The translations under genes and the position numbers were made by a program. Positions 34,681 through 47,221 of a stretch of DNA of 64,000 nucleotides are shown one piece after another. The first letter of the stretch is position 1, and every line of letters starts with the position of its first letter. Origin of the DNA: Myrica gale (taxonomy: Eukaryota > Streptophyta > Magnoliopsida > Fagales > Myricaceae); assembly GCA_963930655.1 (NCBI GenBank), contig OZ005613.1:16252501-16316500 (forward strand), in the 5' to 3' direction. A model generated the notes under the pieces. It worked only from the letters and a program-made list of their open reading frames with translations. It did not search any database and had not been told where the DNA came from.

Positions 34681-35335
34681 GTTTTGCACCACCTTCATAG
34701 TGATTTCCACGTTCTCTTGCTTCCTCCATTTAAATAAGGAAGAAGTAATTATAATGCTACGTTATTTAATTCGAAAACCCTAAACATTAATTCACCTTCC
34801 GATATCTGTCATTTTTTAATTTATCTTTGATTAGAGCGGTCTTTCTTAGAATGACGATGGCCGACTGTAATCGCCCTTAAGATGTCCAAATATGACGTGG
34901 AATAGAAGCGGCACAAAAGAGGACAAATTACAAGGGCTGTTGTGCTTGTGGCTGCATCTACATCATATAAAACTTACAAAATTCAAGGATGTAAGAAAAA
35001 AGAAGAAAACTTTGAGCTGAAAACCAGTGGCTAAACGTGAAATAGAGGTATTGGAGCGCCATTTGACTCCGCCGTTTACTTCAGTCATGTAATGAAACTG
35101 TTGTATAAACAAAGTAGTAATTGCCCAGAATATGCATATTACATTCATTGGGATTCTCCTAATATGCATATTACATTCATTAGGATTCTCCTTTTTCTAT
35201 AAGTAATTAGGATTCTCTGTATCTCGTGGTATCTTCTTTTATTTTAAAATGATACGATTGAAGATAAAGATCTTATCGACCTAAATATATATACTTTCTT
35301 GGAGGTGACATCATTAATCTGTTTTTTATTTATTT
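34681..35335. other. Intergenic with a 32-bp tandem duplication
   Basis: AATATGCATATTACATTCAT... occurs at 35129-35160 and 35161-35192 with one mismatch. Otherwise no feature was recognised. Confidence 0.5.
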
Positions 35336-35740
35336 GGAAAATACTCTTTTCACCTACAAACTATCATAGAGTTTGCATTCTAAACTACAAGTCTTTGATA
35401 CATTGCACCAAAAAACTACCAATCCCTAAAATATTTCACCGGCAGTCTATTTTTTAGTCAAAATGGATGAAAATTGAACTTTTTTTTTATAAAATAAAAA
35501 ACGAAATGGCGATTATGCCCTTAAATGTAATATGCTATTTGACTTTTCAAGGGCATAATAGACATTTCATATATATATTTTTAAAAAAGTCAATTTCTGT
35601 CTAATTTGACTGAAAAAAATAACGAAGGCTGAAAAATATTAGGAATGAGTAGTTTATGGGTGCAAATGCAATGTCTCAAATATGATAGTTTATGGTGCAA
35701 AATACGAGCAAGAAGCTACCATAGAGTTTGCACTTTTTTT
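35336..35740. repeat. MITE-like repeat (CACAAACTATC family)
   Basis: The outer parts are roughly inverted (ACTCTTTTCACCTACAAACTATCA against TGATAGTTTATGGTGCAAAATACG). The core contains a second inverted pair, GATTATGCCCTT and AAGGGCATAAT. It is related to 47222-47625 and 1-112. It lies downstream of the Y3IP1-like gene. Confidence 0.55.
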
Positions 35741-35985
35741 CTTCGTTGCACGCAACAGGTAAAGATTATTTTTTCAAATAAAAATTAGAAATTTCACTAA
35801 AAAAATATGCAGGTACTTTAAATTGAAGTGAGAGGAGAGAAAAGCTATATCAACACAGTAATGACATCATTACCAGGGATAATCACTTGAATCTAATGAT
35901 TCTGATGTACAAGCTTCATGTGGAGCCCACGAGCACTAACAGGTCCACAGAAAGCACAGAGATTATACAAGATGGCAAGAGATAT
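35741..35985 (-). other. 3' flank of Y3IP1-like gene
   Basis: Probable 3' UTR of the minus-strand gene. No separate feature was seen. Confidence 0.3.
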
Positions 35986-38900
35986 CTACTGGAGAGAATT
36001 AAAAAACAAGATTAAAACCACCGAGATACCAATGATGACTGGGAAAGCCGTGACCAGGTATAGTGCTCCATAACCCTGCAAGAAACTAGGTTTTCTATGT
36101 AAATATTTCGAGGACTAGTTAACCCAGGTTATCAATCGGAACTCCAATATTCATCTTTGACATGGCCTGCGAGCCTTCCTCGTAAGAGTAAAGACAATTG
36201 TGAAGCTTTGTTTTGACATGTTAATGGTATTGCCTAATATTTGCTGTTTTCAATCGTGTAATGTTTAATGTTTCTTTGATATCTCGGTAACGAATTTTAA
36301 AAGATACATCGATTATGGTTTAAGTAAAAATACTTGGCAGTCAAAACTTTTCACACCATAAGAGCCAATGCAGCATTCCCAGATCTTATAATTTGACAAT
36401 TGGGATGCTGCTACTTGAGCCAGAAGCAGAGAAGCAACACCATCACATACTGGACGAAAGCTGACAATGGCCTAATACCAATAGGAAAATAACCGTATCA
36501 AATTGTCCAGTAAGGTTAAGAAAACAAACCACTGCAGGAGGCACTTCTGTGTCATCGCCACCATCGCTATCTTCTATCTCAGCAGCTGAATCCCAATCGA
36601 TGTTCAGTCTTTTGGCAGCCTCTTTAGGATCAATACCAGTGTCCGTGGTTTTTGCATAAAGGGATTTGCGAGTCTTTGTCTTTGATACTTCAACCTATAC
36701 AATGGAACAGTATGTGGAATTCACAAACTCTTTCAAAGAAATTGATAGCAAAATCAGTTAAGCAACCATGATGCATCAGGGGTGACAGGTAAGCCATCTG
36801 AAGAATATCTACATAATCAGAAATTAATCGATAGTATGAGGATATCAGAATTTCTATGACAAATAATTGCTCCTAGATTAGGTCTTAGGCTTATACTTGG
36901 TTTTAAGTTGCATTCTCAAATTAGTTGAATTTTGTCATGCAACTTGAAAGTGGGTATTAAAAAGGCGGAGAAAATGTAGAATTTTAAGGAAATTCAAAAC
37001 CAAACATATGCATCAATGTGTTAAACGGAGATGTAATTTCGAAACTGAAGGAATTCAGTTTTGGACCCTCAAGAGCATGCTTGCTGGAGAATTTCTTCTA
37101 AATAGATGGGCTAACATCTTGACCAGATAAAAAACTAATATAGCACACCTTCTAGTTAGTTCATCCGGTTATCATATCTATGTTAGGTTAGGTGTTCTTA
37201 ATATACATTGTCTGCCAACTTCCTCACAGCTTAAGCTTATGTGTCAGATGCTTTCTAACAAAACATCTTCTTCCCCCCCCCCCCTCCAAACTACCATCGG
37301 GTGGCAATTCCTTGCATTGATCTTTGGGGTTTGGCTAGAACCAGTTGCCATCAGTTTGGAGAGCAGAAATTCTAGCCTCTGAAGGATGATATGACAATGA
37401 AGGTATCAAATACAGATTTAAACAGAAATACAATTTCTTCATTTAACATTAATATTACACAAACCCATTCTATCTATATTGTATAGCAACTCAGTGTCCA
37501 GAGGACTTTGTTCTACATCTATGAAAAAAGTTTGACTGAAAGCTTAAAGTAACTGCCATAATCCACTAGTTTTTAGCTAAGCATCAAATATTATCCTCAA
37601 GAATAACAGGATCTTCAATTAATATGATCCATATCACCTATAAAGAACACTGATTTCTCAAGTAAAATCTACTTTATCTTCCTGTGCCATAGTGGTAGCA
37701 TATTTCAGATAGGCTTTAAGGTTTGAAATGTTTGAGTAGATATAAAAAGGGTTAAACATTACTTACAACTACCAGAGTTGCCTCTAGAAACAAAACATAC
37801 ACACATACACACATGTATTTATGTATTTAATGTCAACTTTCATGTATAGATCCCCAACCAAAAGAACTTTGCATTTTAGATCCCACTTAAATGATGGAGC
37901 ATGGGAGTGAGTAAAGAAAAAGCAGATAAGGTGCTTTGATGATGTCTAACAATTAGCTTCTCTAACGTCAAGAATGCTGTATGCTCAAGTTGTGATAATA
38001 CCTCTAAATTAGGCCATTGAATCATTTCCTCAGCTAGCAGCCGAAGGGCAAGGCGATTTTTTGGTACTTTTCCTTTATTCACCTGGAAAACAGAGAATTA
38101 CAATGAATCACACCAATCAATCTCCAACTTGGTCAGAATTTCACAAGTGAGAAGGAAAATCATCTTCTTCCTACTCTGGTGGTACGAAGGTGAAAATATC
38201 AGCGCAGAGAGACCCAAAAACATTTCAAGAACTCCATATACACGTTAGTGAAATCAATATATACTGAGGACTATAGAGACAAATTTTAGAACTTTTGAAG
38301 TCAACCTGCCACCAGATATACCTGCAAGTCTTGAATGTGTAAGACTGCAAACTGACCACATAGCATGCTTTTTCTCTACAGAGAAATTTTCTTTTGACTA
38401 AGCCAATCTTGTCGAGGCTACTTCAATGAAGTACAGAGCCTCTTTTGATTCTGTGCTATGCTGCATCAGAAGTGATGCAGAAAAGCGATGTGATTAACAC
38501 TTCAAAAGTTCACCCTCCAAGCCTAACATCCTTTCTGTCCCTTCTCTTCTTTATATATCACATGAACAACAAGTAATTATGCTTCGAACAAGGGGATTTA
38601 CTAACAAAAGTCCTTCACGTTTTCTTTATTTATTTATACATATATTTTAGACCTCAACAACCCTAACCTGCTGAATAAACAAAGTGGTCACCTGCTCCAG
38701 ATTCTGGAGAAGGGTTAGAGACTTCAAAGAAACAGAAATGCTTAACTAACTAGAACGAAAGCAGATAATTGTCCAAATGGTTCTCAAGATAATATCACGG
38801 GCAAAAGATCTTCAAGGACTGCAAATTTAACCGAGTAAAAAGATATGGAACCTCAACTCTGAATAGAGAAAGCAAATTTAATGGCTAGAGAACCATCGAT

Positions 38901-40813
38901 GAACGTCAGGCATAAGAGTACAAGATTCATACCAAAAAGCTTCTCATAAAACAAAAGAGTGATTAACTTGAGGATGATAACCTCAATATGAAATTAAATA
39001 TCATACAGGCCTTAAATCAATGATTCACTACCAAGCTTACTTATCAAAAAAAAAAAAATGATTCACTACCAAGCTTCCACAAACAGATTGCACTTGCAAC
39101 TTATCAAGCACCACAATGGAACTTTGGAATTGTGGTCTCGCCAGTTACCATGCTCTCTATTGACGACATGCTTTCCTCAATATAAGCATCAGCATAGAAC
39201 TCACCCCCTCCCCGGAAGCAAAAAAAAAAAAGGAACCTCAGTTCATTCTTACCCCATTACCTGGAACAAAACTTTTAGATACCAATTTATCATCATCATA
39301 TCCTAACATATTGTTTACAATGGGGTTTCGTTCTATCGGTGAACATGACAAGGTTACTATGGTTCGCATAATATTGAAGTATTTCTCCTTTCTTATGTAT
39401 CAAGGACACCAACCATTTTACTTGGGCATCATAAACGGGAACTTCTTTTGCCACTATTCCATGTAAGATATCAAGGAAGTGGCCATATTGAGAATCTCCT
39501 CTAACAGGAGAGGGAGAGATTGATAAGTTCTGTCGTAGATAACACGCTGCAAATTCTTCCAATGGCACAAGGAAATTTTGAAGAAGGTTCTCAGTCTAAA
39601 TCACCAAAGATAACAGGGAAGGAAGAAATACCTAAAATTTAACTGTCAGTGGGACATTAACACGAGCAGAAGGATTTGACAATAGTATGGTATCCAGTGA
39701 CCCTGTTAGAAGCATGTCGATACACCTGCTTAAACTCCATAGATTTCTTATGATGACAACTTAAATTCTAACGAAGAACATAAATTCAGAAATATTAAAC
39801 ACGGAGTGTTTCCTCAAAACATTATCACAATTAATAGTGTCCACCACGGAACAAAGATATTGGCTCAAGCATAATTTGAAGTTGAGTTGAAGTAAGCCCA
39901 GGTTATTATTACCAAAAAAACAGAGGCCAAAAAAAAAGCAGAAAAAAGGGTTGCTAGAGAAGGGACTCACTTCTTCCAAACAAGCAGCTAAATCATCCCT
40001 TGTTGGGGCATCAGGATCCTCAATTCCAAGTAATCTCCTGCGTTCAACTTCTCTAGGGTCCTCAATCATTACGGTTAACTTAACCTACAGATTATCCAGC
40101 ATAAAACTGGGTCAGCTCAAGACATGTACACATGGGATTTTTTTTGGATAAGTAAGAAAGTACACATGGTAAATTACGTAATGGAGAATAATGGAATCCC
40201 CCCCCCCCCCACAGCACCACAATATTCAAGTCGAACGAATTTATCAAATGGAGAGAACGATTTTGAATGAAACGCAAGAAAAAAAAAAGTGAGAAAAAGA
40301 AGGAAGACCTCACTGAAAAGCATGTCTCTATTCTTCCGGAGAAGCTCCAACACCTACAGAAGACAGAGAGAGAAAAACATAAAATTGAAGTAGAGAAAAA
40401 AAAATAAAGAAATTATAATCCACTTTTCAAGTACTAGAGAAGAATATCCCAAGAGCAAGTGAGAAAGAAGAGTAAAAACCGACTCTTTTGATTTGACGAA
40501 CGTCTTCGAGGTCCTGAGGGTCTGCTGGTTCCTCATAGTCATCTCGTTGTTGCTGCTGTTCCTGTTCCACTGATGAAGAAACGCTCAGTTCCGTGGTCTC
40601 TTCTTTACCGACCAGGACAACAAATCCATTCCTCTTCGGCCAACGGCCCCGCTGAAAATGGAATAGGACTGGAGGATGGTGATGGTGCTGGCGGTGCTGG
40701 AAATAGACATTTATGGTTGGAATACAACGAGAAGAAGAAGAAGAAGCAGAAATGGGTGACGCTACAAGAGGGGCTTGGAACAATGGCCAAGCCATACCTT
40801 CCATTACTCCCAT
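35986..40813 (-). CDS. Y3IP1: Ycf3-interacting protein 1-like, chloroplastic
   Basis: Minus-strand exons 40813-40484, 40353-40309, 40084-39971, 38082-38002, 36694-36530 and 36075-35986; all are phase 0 and sum to 825 nt, 274 aa. The first about 55 residues are Ser/Ala/His-rich with few acidic residues, like a chloroplast transit peptide. The mature part has the conserved runs QIKRVLELLRKNRDMLF, MIEDPREVERRRLLGIED, DAPTRDDLAACLEE, ALRLLAEEM..WPNLE and YAKTTDTGIDPKEAAKRLNIDWDSAAEI. A single membrane segment lies at about residues 250-270, right at the C-terminus. I recognise this as Y3IP1 (CEST), a thylakoid protein that works with Ycf3 in photosystem I assembly; the assignment is from recalled family sequence. 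Exon 1 uses a weak donor (AGA|GTCGGT), required by frame. Introns 2 and 3 each carry a micro-retroposon insertion. Confidence 0.85.
39020..39076 (+). repeat. Micro-retroposon insertion with 19-bp duplication (intron)
   Basis: ATGATTCACTACCAAGCTT is present at 39020-39038 and 39058-39076 without a mismatch. The 19-bp insert is ACTTATC followed by A12. It sits in intron 3 of the Y3IP1-like gene, antisense to it. This is the clearest of the eight cases. Confidence 0.8.
40126..40169 (-). repeat. Micro-retroposon insertion with 10-bp duplication (intron)
   Basis: GTACACATGG at 40126-40135 and 40160-40169 flanks a 24-bp insert, which on the minus strand reads TTTCTTACTTATCC followed by A8. The ACTTATC tail matches the insertion at 39020-39076, so both probably come from one retroposon family. 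It lies in intron 2 of the Y3IP1-like gene. Confidence 0.7.
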
Positions 40814-41142
40814 CGAAGTGAACCAGTGGCCAGCTTACGATTTTGTTTTTCGTTTCTTTTCCGGGTTTTTTTTTTTACCAAGAAGGTATTCCAAATGGAC
40901 TTGGCCCATACATCTAAGTTGGCCCATTTAGTACAATACTCGGTTTTTTCCTGGCCCATGAGCTGAGTCAACTTGTGGAGAAATCCATTTCGATAAAAAA
41001 TACTCCAACCCAATTTCGATATAGATACTAGCTAGAAGTAATATGAAAGTTTAATTCCTATTTTAAGACTTTGTAGAAGATTTTTTTTACATTATTTTTA
41101 ATGAACAATTATATTCAAAAGGGAACATTTAAAATCGGTCTC
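40814..41142. other. Upstream of Y3IP1-like gene
   Basis: Probable promoter of the minus-strand gene. No element could be assigned with confidence. Confidence 0.3.
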
Positions 41143-41145
41143 TAA

Positions 41146-41344
41146 GGCTGCGTTTGCAAAGCTAATTTCTCCCAAAATTTTATCTCTCTTCTAATAAAAT
41201 ACTCCAATATAATTTCTCTCTCTCCTATAAAAAAATATAAAAAATTACAAAAATTATAAAAAATTACCTCTCTCTTCACCTTTTCACTAAACCCAATACC
41301 AACACATATTTTCATACTAAAAATATTACAACACAAACACAACC
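41146..41344. mobile_element. Tourist-like MITE, family B, copy 3
   Basis: 199 bp, inverted relative to copy 1 and very similar to it, with ends GGCTGCGTTTGC and ACACAAACACAACC. TAA flanks it at 41143-41145 and 41345-41347. It lies about 330 bp upstream of the Y3IP1-like start codon. Confidence 0.88.
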
Positions 41345-41811
41345 TAAGTTGTCACTGATGACTAAACTCTCTCGATTTAAAATGGAAAAAAAAAAAATCA
41401 GTCACTGAATTTTACACATTCGAAAAAAGTAATCCAGCCGTCAGGATTTCCATCCACAACCTAAAGACATGACATGCTACACGTAATTCTATCATGTCAT
41501 GTGTAAAAAACATAACAAATAAAAATCAAAGAAAATAATGAAAATGCATGGGTATTTAGGGCAAGAGGGAAGGGAGCTAGGAGTGGTAGAAAAGAGCTGG
41601 AATCACCATAGCAGCATGAAGTAGATTCCACTCTCATAATTATGGGTCGAGATAACATGTATCTACTTCATTTGATTGAAACATAAGAATTATATAATAC
41701 GTATTGTAAAAAAGAGTATCTACTAAAGCTTTGAAAGTGGAGGAGCAGAGCTTTTTACTTTTTATTGTTCCAAGGGACCCGTTTTAAAAAAACATGAAGG
41801 AAAATTTTATT

Positions 41812-41860
41812 AGGGATTCAGGCTTCTTCTTTTTTTTTTTGCTAGAAGGGATTCAGGCTT
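41812..41860 (-). repeat. Micro-retroposon insertion with 14-bp duplication
   Basis: AGGGATTCAGGCTT at 41812-41825 and 41847-41860 flanks a 21-bp insert, which on the minus strand reads TCTAGC, an A run, then GAAG. Confidence 0.65.
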
Positions 41861-42276
41861 TCATTCTAGCTGAGTTATGATCAAGGCAACGAAGGATCGA
41901 GGGGGCGCCCGTTGGCTAATATAAAATGTTTAATTTTTTTTTAATAATTAATCTGCCACGAGGACTCCTATAAAGCCCAGCCCAATAATATTGTAAAAGC
42001 ATGGGGAATTTGGGTGGTTTTGTTTCACGTAAAAGGGAGGAAAATATATATATATATTTTTTAAAGAAAAATATTTAAAAGTTTGTAAAAGAGATCGCTA
42101 TTACGTGTGGTTCTTTTATTTTGAAGTGAAAATTTGCTTACTCTATTTATGTTGTCAAGTATTTATCAACTTCTCTATTCTCTTCAAGTTTATTTTATTT
42201 TATTTTATTTTTGCATCAAATTTCCATTTTTTTAATTTTTTGTTTTTAAATCAAAACAAGAATTCTTTGTTGATAA
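41861..42276. other. Intergenic, no gene seen
   Basis: AT-rich; nothing recognised. Confidence 0.4.
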
Positions 42277-42595
42277 ATTAAATAAGTTCTTTCCAAATAG
42301 CACAAATAATCTTATGAATTTTTCACTCCACATGTCTTGGAAAAAAGTTAATTGCTTGTATCATTATAGACAAGTCTCCCTCCAAAATGATATTAGAAAA
42401 CTCTTTCTTATGAGCCTCCGAGATACCAAACAGTGTTGCCTCAGCCTCAGCTACAAATGGATCTAATTGGTCCAGCTTAAGAGTTGCAGCACCACAAAAA
42501 AGCCCTGCTGGTCACGAAACACAGCTGCTATAATAGAAAATGAATCTCGAACTACAGCGTCTATATTGACCTTAATAGATTGGAAATGAGGAAAC
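42277..42595 (-). pseudogene. RNase H-domain fragment (retroelement remnant)
   Basis: Read on the minus strand, this begins with SIKVNIDAVVRDS (catalytic Asp). It continues, after one frame change at a T run near 42510, through KLDQLDPFVAEAEATLFGIS (catalytic Glu) and NIILEGDLSIMIQAIN (catalytic Asp), then meets a TGA before KIHKIICAIWKEL. The pattern is that of the plant reverse-transcriptase-associated RNase H family (RVT_3), common at the ends of LINE pol genes and in solitary captured copies. The frame change and stop mark it as dead. No polymerase domain is adjacent. Confidence 0.75.
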
Positions 42596-42647
42596 TATTG
42601 AGAACGAAGTCATTTTGCAACGTTTTTAGAATATGCAAACTCGTAGG

Positions 42648-42827
42648 ATCCAATTGTCACCTCTCAGTCTGAGCAATTAGTACGTTACGTAATATTTTTA
42701 ATGTTTTTAGTCCTTAATTTTCTATATTTTAATTCAAATACACTTTTTTGCATTACGTAGAAAAAAAAATTGTCATTTCGTCTTAAGAGTTGACCCCTCT
42801 TCAAATTCAATCATTGTTCCGCCACTT
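42648..42827. repeat. hAT-related repeat fragment
   Basis: Starts AGGATCCAATTGTCAC like the repeat at 22583 and ends TTGTTCCGCCACTTGG, matching the right terminus of the hAT-like element at 19615. The interior shares the CATTACGTAG..A(n) block. It is a truncated relative; no matching left end or target duplication was found. Confidence 0.55.
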
Positions 42828-45800
42828 GGATCAAGTATCGGTTACCTCCATGCCAGATATATACCCAACACCATGTACATTTGGACAGGCATCCTATAAG
42901 CCAAGGGCAAGGTAATTAGTCTATCGAAGTGGAGGGGAGGACTAACTTAGAAGCTACACCATTGGTGTTGGTCACATATAATATAAATATCAGGAATAAT
43001 ATTTGTGCTGAGGCTGATTCCAGATCGTGCATTATAAGATGTTAGCGTATGCCCAAATTACTGTCAGGTACTTAATATAAAAGTGCATGGTATATATATA
43101 AACAAAGAAAAAGATAAAGTTCAATGCATCCAATTCCTCCGGAGAAAGCCTCTCAGACACTCAAACTGCAGCCTCTGTACGAGTCTGCGATGCTCAAGGG
43201 TGCTGAGAGGGTTGGCTAGGACAAAACCCTTGTCAGATATATATTCTACAAACTAAATGCACTTTCTTTTCTCCTACAGCTTTATAACCTTTTTACATTT
43301 GGGTATTGTCTATCTTCGACAAAAGCTTCATGATTCCATGTGAAAATGGGTGGACCAGGAATTACTCTTTTTTTAAAAATAAAAAATAAAATAAATTTTG
43401 TTTTGCTATCGTTTCTTTAGTACGATGTTTTAAGTGAGCCTATCAGACAATGAGTACTACTAAAAGAAAGTTTACACATTATCAAATATTATTAATCTAT
43501 ATTATATATTGTTAAACATTAATATAAAAAATACTGCAATCAAAATTACAACTCATTGGTTATATATCAAAACATTGTTGACTTTAGTCCTTATGACCAT
43601 ATATTCCTTATATTATATCATGAACTAGTCTAATTATGTATTGTTTTTTGCATTTACTAAACAAACTGGACATCTAGAATTTTATTTTTAGACTTTGTTT
43701 TTCTTTTTGCTCAATCATTTTTGGCAGGTTTGAGATTCTTTATCTAACTTATAGGATATATCGAGCTAGCTCCACCTTGACTTGAAAGAAGAACTCGGAT
43801 CGAGCGAGCTAGCTTGGCTCAAGCTATACATATATATATTATCCCAAACCAAACTCAAGCAGATCATTAAAAACCCTCTCGCTTTTTTTTCCTGCTTGAT
43901 TTGACTCATTTGAGGATTTCCTTTTTTTGGTTGTTTTCTCACACCTCACCAAAACAGGCCATATCAATAGTTGGAAAGCATACCCCAATTGAACATTAGA
44001 TTCGACAAGGCAAAGAGAGGACATGACCAGAGTCCAGAGTAGAGGGCAGGCAGGTTGATTCCTTGGAATCATCTATCCCACGGTGTAGTAATTAAGTAGG
44101 TGATTTTTCTTTTTAACCAAAGGTTTTGTAGTTTCAGCTTTCGACTCTCATATATATCGGCCTCCGATCCTTTTGTCGTTTCAACTTTCAGCGATGCATG
44201 ATATCTATCGTCTTTTTTTTTTTAGTACAACTTAACGCATTCGCTCTCTTCGACCCTCCCTGTTGTGGTATATTAACAACTAACTTATTTTTCGTGTTAT
44301 AATCATCATTTTCAACTACAGTCTACTGTTGAGGTGCACACTGCATCATCCATGATGATCCCCCACCCCACGACTGCTAATTTTAAAGGAACGGACAAGT
44401 TTGCTTTGATATTTTGCTTTGGTTGACCTTTTGATTATCATTGGCTTGTTGTAGTTGTTCATTATTACAAGTGGAAACAATGGCGGACAACCGTGTCTCC
44501 TTTCATTCTTCTAAGTCCTAATATAATAGGATAAAGCCAAAAACTTTTACTGGTTAGGATCCAAAGTGATCAGATTAGCAGAATTATTTATAAAAGCAAA
44601 AGAGGTGTAGCTTTGTGTGTTAGGATCCAGGTGTAAAGATTAGCTAGGCCTAGGAAAAGAAACAGGCAATTAATGAGATATATCAACCACTTCTTAAAGT
44701 AACCAAAAGCTAGCAAAGATAGAGAAAAAACAAAGCTTCAGATCATCAGCTTATTTGTAATATATATCGTGAAAACCCTCTCCCCTAAGTTAATGCATGC
44801 TCTCATAGGTAATTGTAGCTTTCTAGTTTGGTGTCATAAAATTTTCCTCATAGGTTAATGCATGATCAACCTCTACGTACAAAGATTGGGATTGGAGGAT
44901 ATATGTCGTAGTCCTACTCCTTGATTATATATGTCCGATTGGCAAAGTTCTGATTCATTTTCTTCTCTTTTTCATTGAAATATGTATTTTCCAACCTGCA
45001 TTAGGTAGTATTAAGTGGCTCTTGGGCTATAACACTTCTGTTTATGGTTGTAATCTCTTACGACAAGAAAGGGATTTCAATGCTTAAACAATGCAATTAA
45101 GGCAGACAAAAAGGGGCTTGCGATCGCCTAAAGAGACAATACGACACTCTATGTTGGACAGCTCTGTTAAATCATTAGTTAATTTGCATAAAATTAAACT
45201 TCCTAGTTCCAATGAAAAAGAACGAGGAACGATAATTGAGGGCGGCTTGAACTTTTGTAAATCAGTTTTCATATATAAAATTGCTAAATTGCTTAATCTA
45301 TCTTAAGATATACTTATTCGTAAATAATTTTTTTTAATATTTCTGAAGTTGGTGTGAAAAGGTATTGGAAATTGTATAAAAATTTTGAAATTTTGTAAAA
45401 AAAAAATTCTTAGCAAGTTAAAATTTTTCTTAAAAAGTTGAAATTTTTTCCTCGCCAAACATATACATAATTTTGAAAAACTTTTTTCTGCACAACTGTA
45501 ACAAATATGGTAAATAGTATTCTATATGCATTAAAACATTTTAGAAAATAATCTAGTTCTTTCTCTAGATTAAGTATTTTAAGTGGAGTACTAATTTATG
45601 TTTTTGTACTTCTTTTAAAACTTGTAATTCTGAAAATAAATCCAAACTATCAAAATTAGAGTGCATGTTATAATTAAGAAAATTTTCAAGATTGAGGTAT
45701 TTTTTAATTTTTAATTTATTGTGAATGATGCTATTATTTTGAAAAGTGACTTTTGATAGTGTTAATTTTTAGGATGTATTATTTATTTATAATTTTTAAA

Positions 45801-46082
45801 TATTCATATTTTATAGATCTTTAATTAAATTTTATTTACAAAATTTAAACTTTTTTCTTTTCATTAATTTTAATTTTCTTATAATATATAACTTTTAATT
45901 TTATTATAATATAGAAACTTTATAATGAGTACATTCTTAATTAGAGGCCTTAAATCTGCCCTACTCCTCTCAGCCGCCCACAATTCATATAAAAATATAT
46001 ATAGTGACAGTAGAAGACAAAACTACTTGCTCTCTCTCCGACTGGTTTCTTTCGGCCTACTGCTTGTTTCCGAGGAAAACAA
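42828..46082. other. Long intergenic stretch, no gene seen
   Basis: About 3.2 kb of AT-rich sequence. No frame shows a domain, no tRNA or rRNA was recognised, and no long repeats with clear borders were found. A TATA-like ATATAAAAATATATA near 45989-46003 may belong to the doubtful small gene that follows. Confidence 0.4.
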
Positions 46083-46447
46083 ATGACAGGCGGCTTTTCT
46101 CTTCTCTATGGAAATTGTAACGTCTACGCGAGTGAGACCCAAAAGGTAGGGTACTGCAGAGTGGAAAACCTGCGTTTGGTGCATGCGGTTCGATCGATCC
46201 CTTTACATGAAAAGGACAAAGAACAGAGATAATTAAGTTTGTGTTTGAGTATTAAAATTTTGGGATATCTAATTGGTTTTAACATGTGTGTAACGCCGAT
46301 ATACATATATTCTACTATTTTCTTGTTATGGGGAGACTACCAGTACTAATGGTGATCTTTGAAATTGTTTTACTGCAGGTGGAACCAATTACCCCTAGAA
46401 AGCCGAACCCTCGAATAAGGAATCGTTTTCATGCAGACAAACAGTAA
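46083..46447 (+). CDS. Possible small spliced gene, 43 aa
   Basis: An ATG at 46083 opens 21 codons ending at AAG|GTAGGG. A strong acceptor (TTTTACTGCAG) at 46378 opens 23 more in phase, to TAA at 46447. A TATA-like run lies about 90 bp upstream of the ATG, with a pyrimidine-rich leader between. The product would be basic at its C-terminus (PRKPNPRIRNRFHADK) and resembles nothing I know. Such short joins arise by chance, so this is a prediction, not a supported gene. Confidence 0.2.
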
Positions 46448-47221
46448 GAACATAGGACTATATTCTGAAGCTTCCGCGCTGAGTGAGTACATAAAAGCAT
46501 ACATCCTGGCCACCATTCGTTAAGTTAATTTCTGTGATTTCATGTGCTAGCTTTTCGTCAACTAGCCAATGCCTTTCCCTGCGGATACGATCTTCTAGGT
46601 AGTTATCTTTCATCATCGCCTACGCAACACTGTTCATTAATTAATCAATGTCCGATCCAATAGAACATAATGGAATCCGTGCAGCTTGCACATGCATGTA
46701 GTATATTTATTGCTAATTAACACAGTTAATATATGTGATTGGATTGCCATTTAAGAAACTATTAACTTCCTATATAGGGGATTATGACACTCTTGCGTGT
46801 CAAAAACAGCTGCTGGCTATAGTTCTCCAAACGTTCGAGAGAGGAACTTATTTTATTAACTCTTATGCATGTAATGACGTAAATATATGGTTCTGTTAAT
46901 CTTAATTTTAGCAAATTAAATTCTATGATCCAAATTGTTGTGTTCTTCCCATGATGATAGTGATCATCATCGTGGTACCATCAACTATGCGGATCAAATA
47001 AGTACGGCCTTCAAGTATGCACGTGTTAACAAAAGAAAAACCATCTGTATAATTTTTTCCTCCTCATGTATAAAAGAACGCCAATAAGAAGTCATCGCCT
47101 TTGCTATTTTCATGTCTGTAATAGCTTCATATATATATATATATATACACAAATGCTGAGTTTGATGAGGCATGGCCACTGCAACTTCACGGATCCACCT
47201 CTATATATAAATATATATATC
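46448..47221. other. Intergenic, no gene seen
   Basis: Contains a TA microsatellite at about 47130-47148 and nothing else recognised. Confidence 0.4.

Noticed and set aside
37268..37290. G-quadruplex or regulatory C run in Y3IP1 intron 4
   Set aside because: A simple homopolymer C stretch (also near 40200); nothing beyond low complexity.
43839..44072. 77-codon minus-strand frame
   Set aside because: No domain, no signal peptide of quality, no splice partners; consistent with chance.
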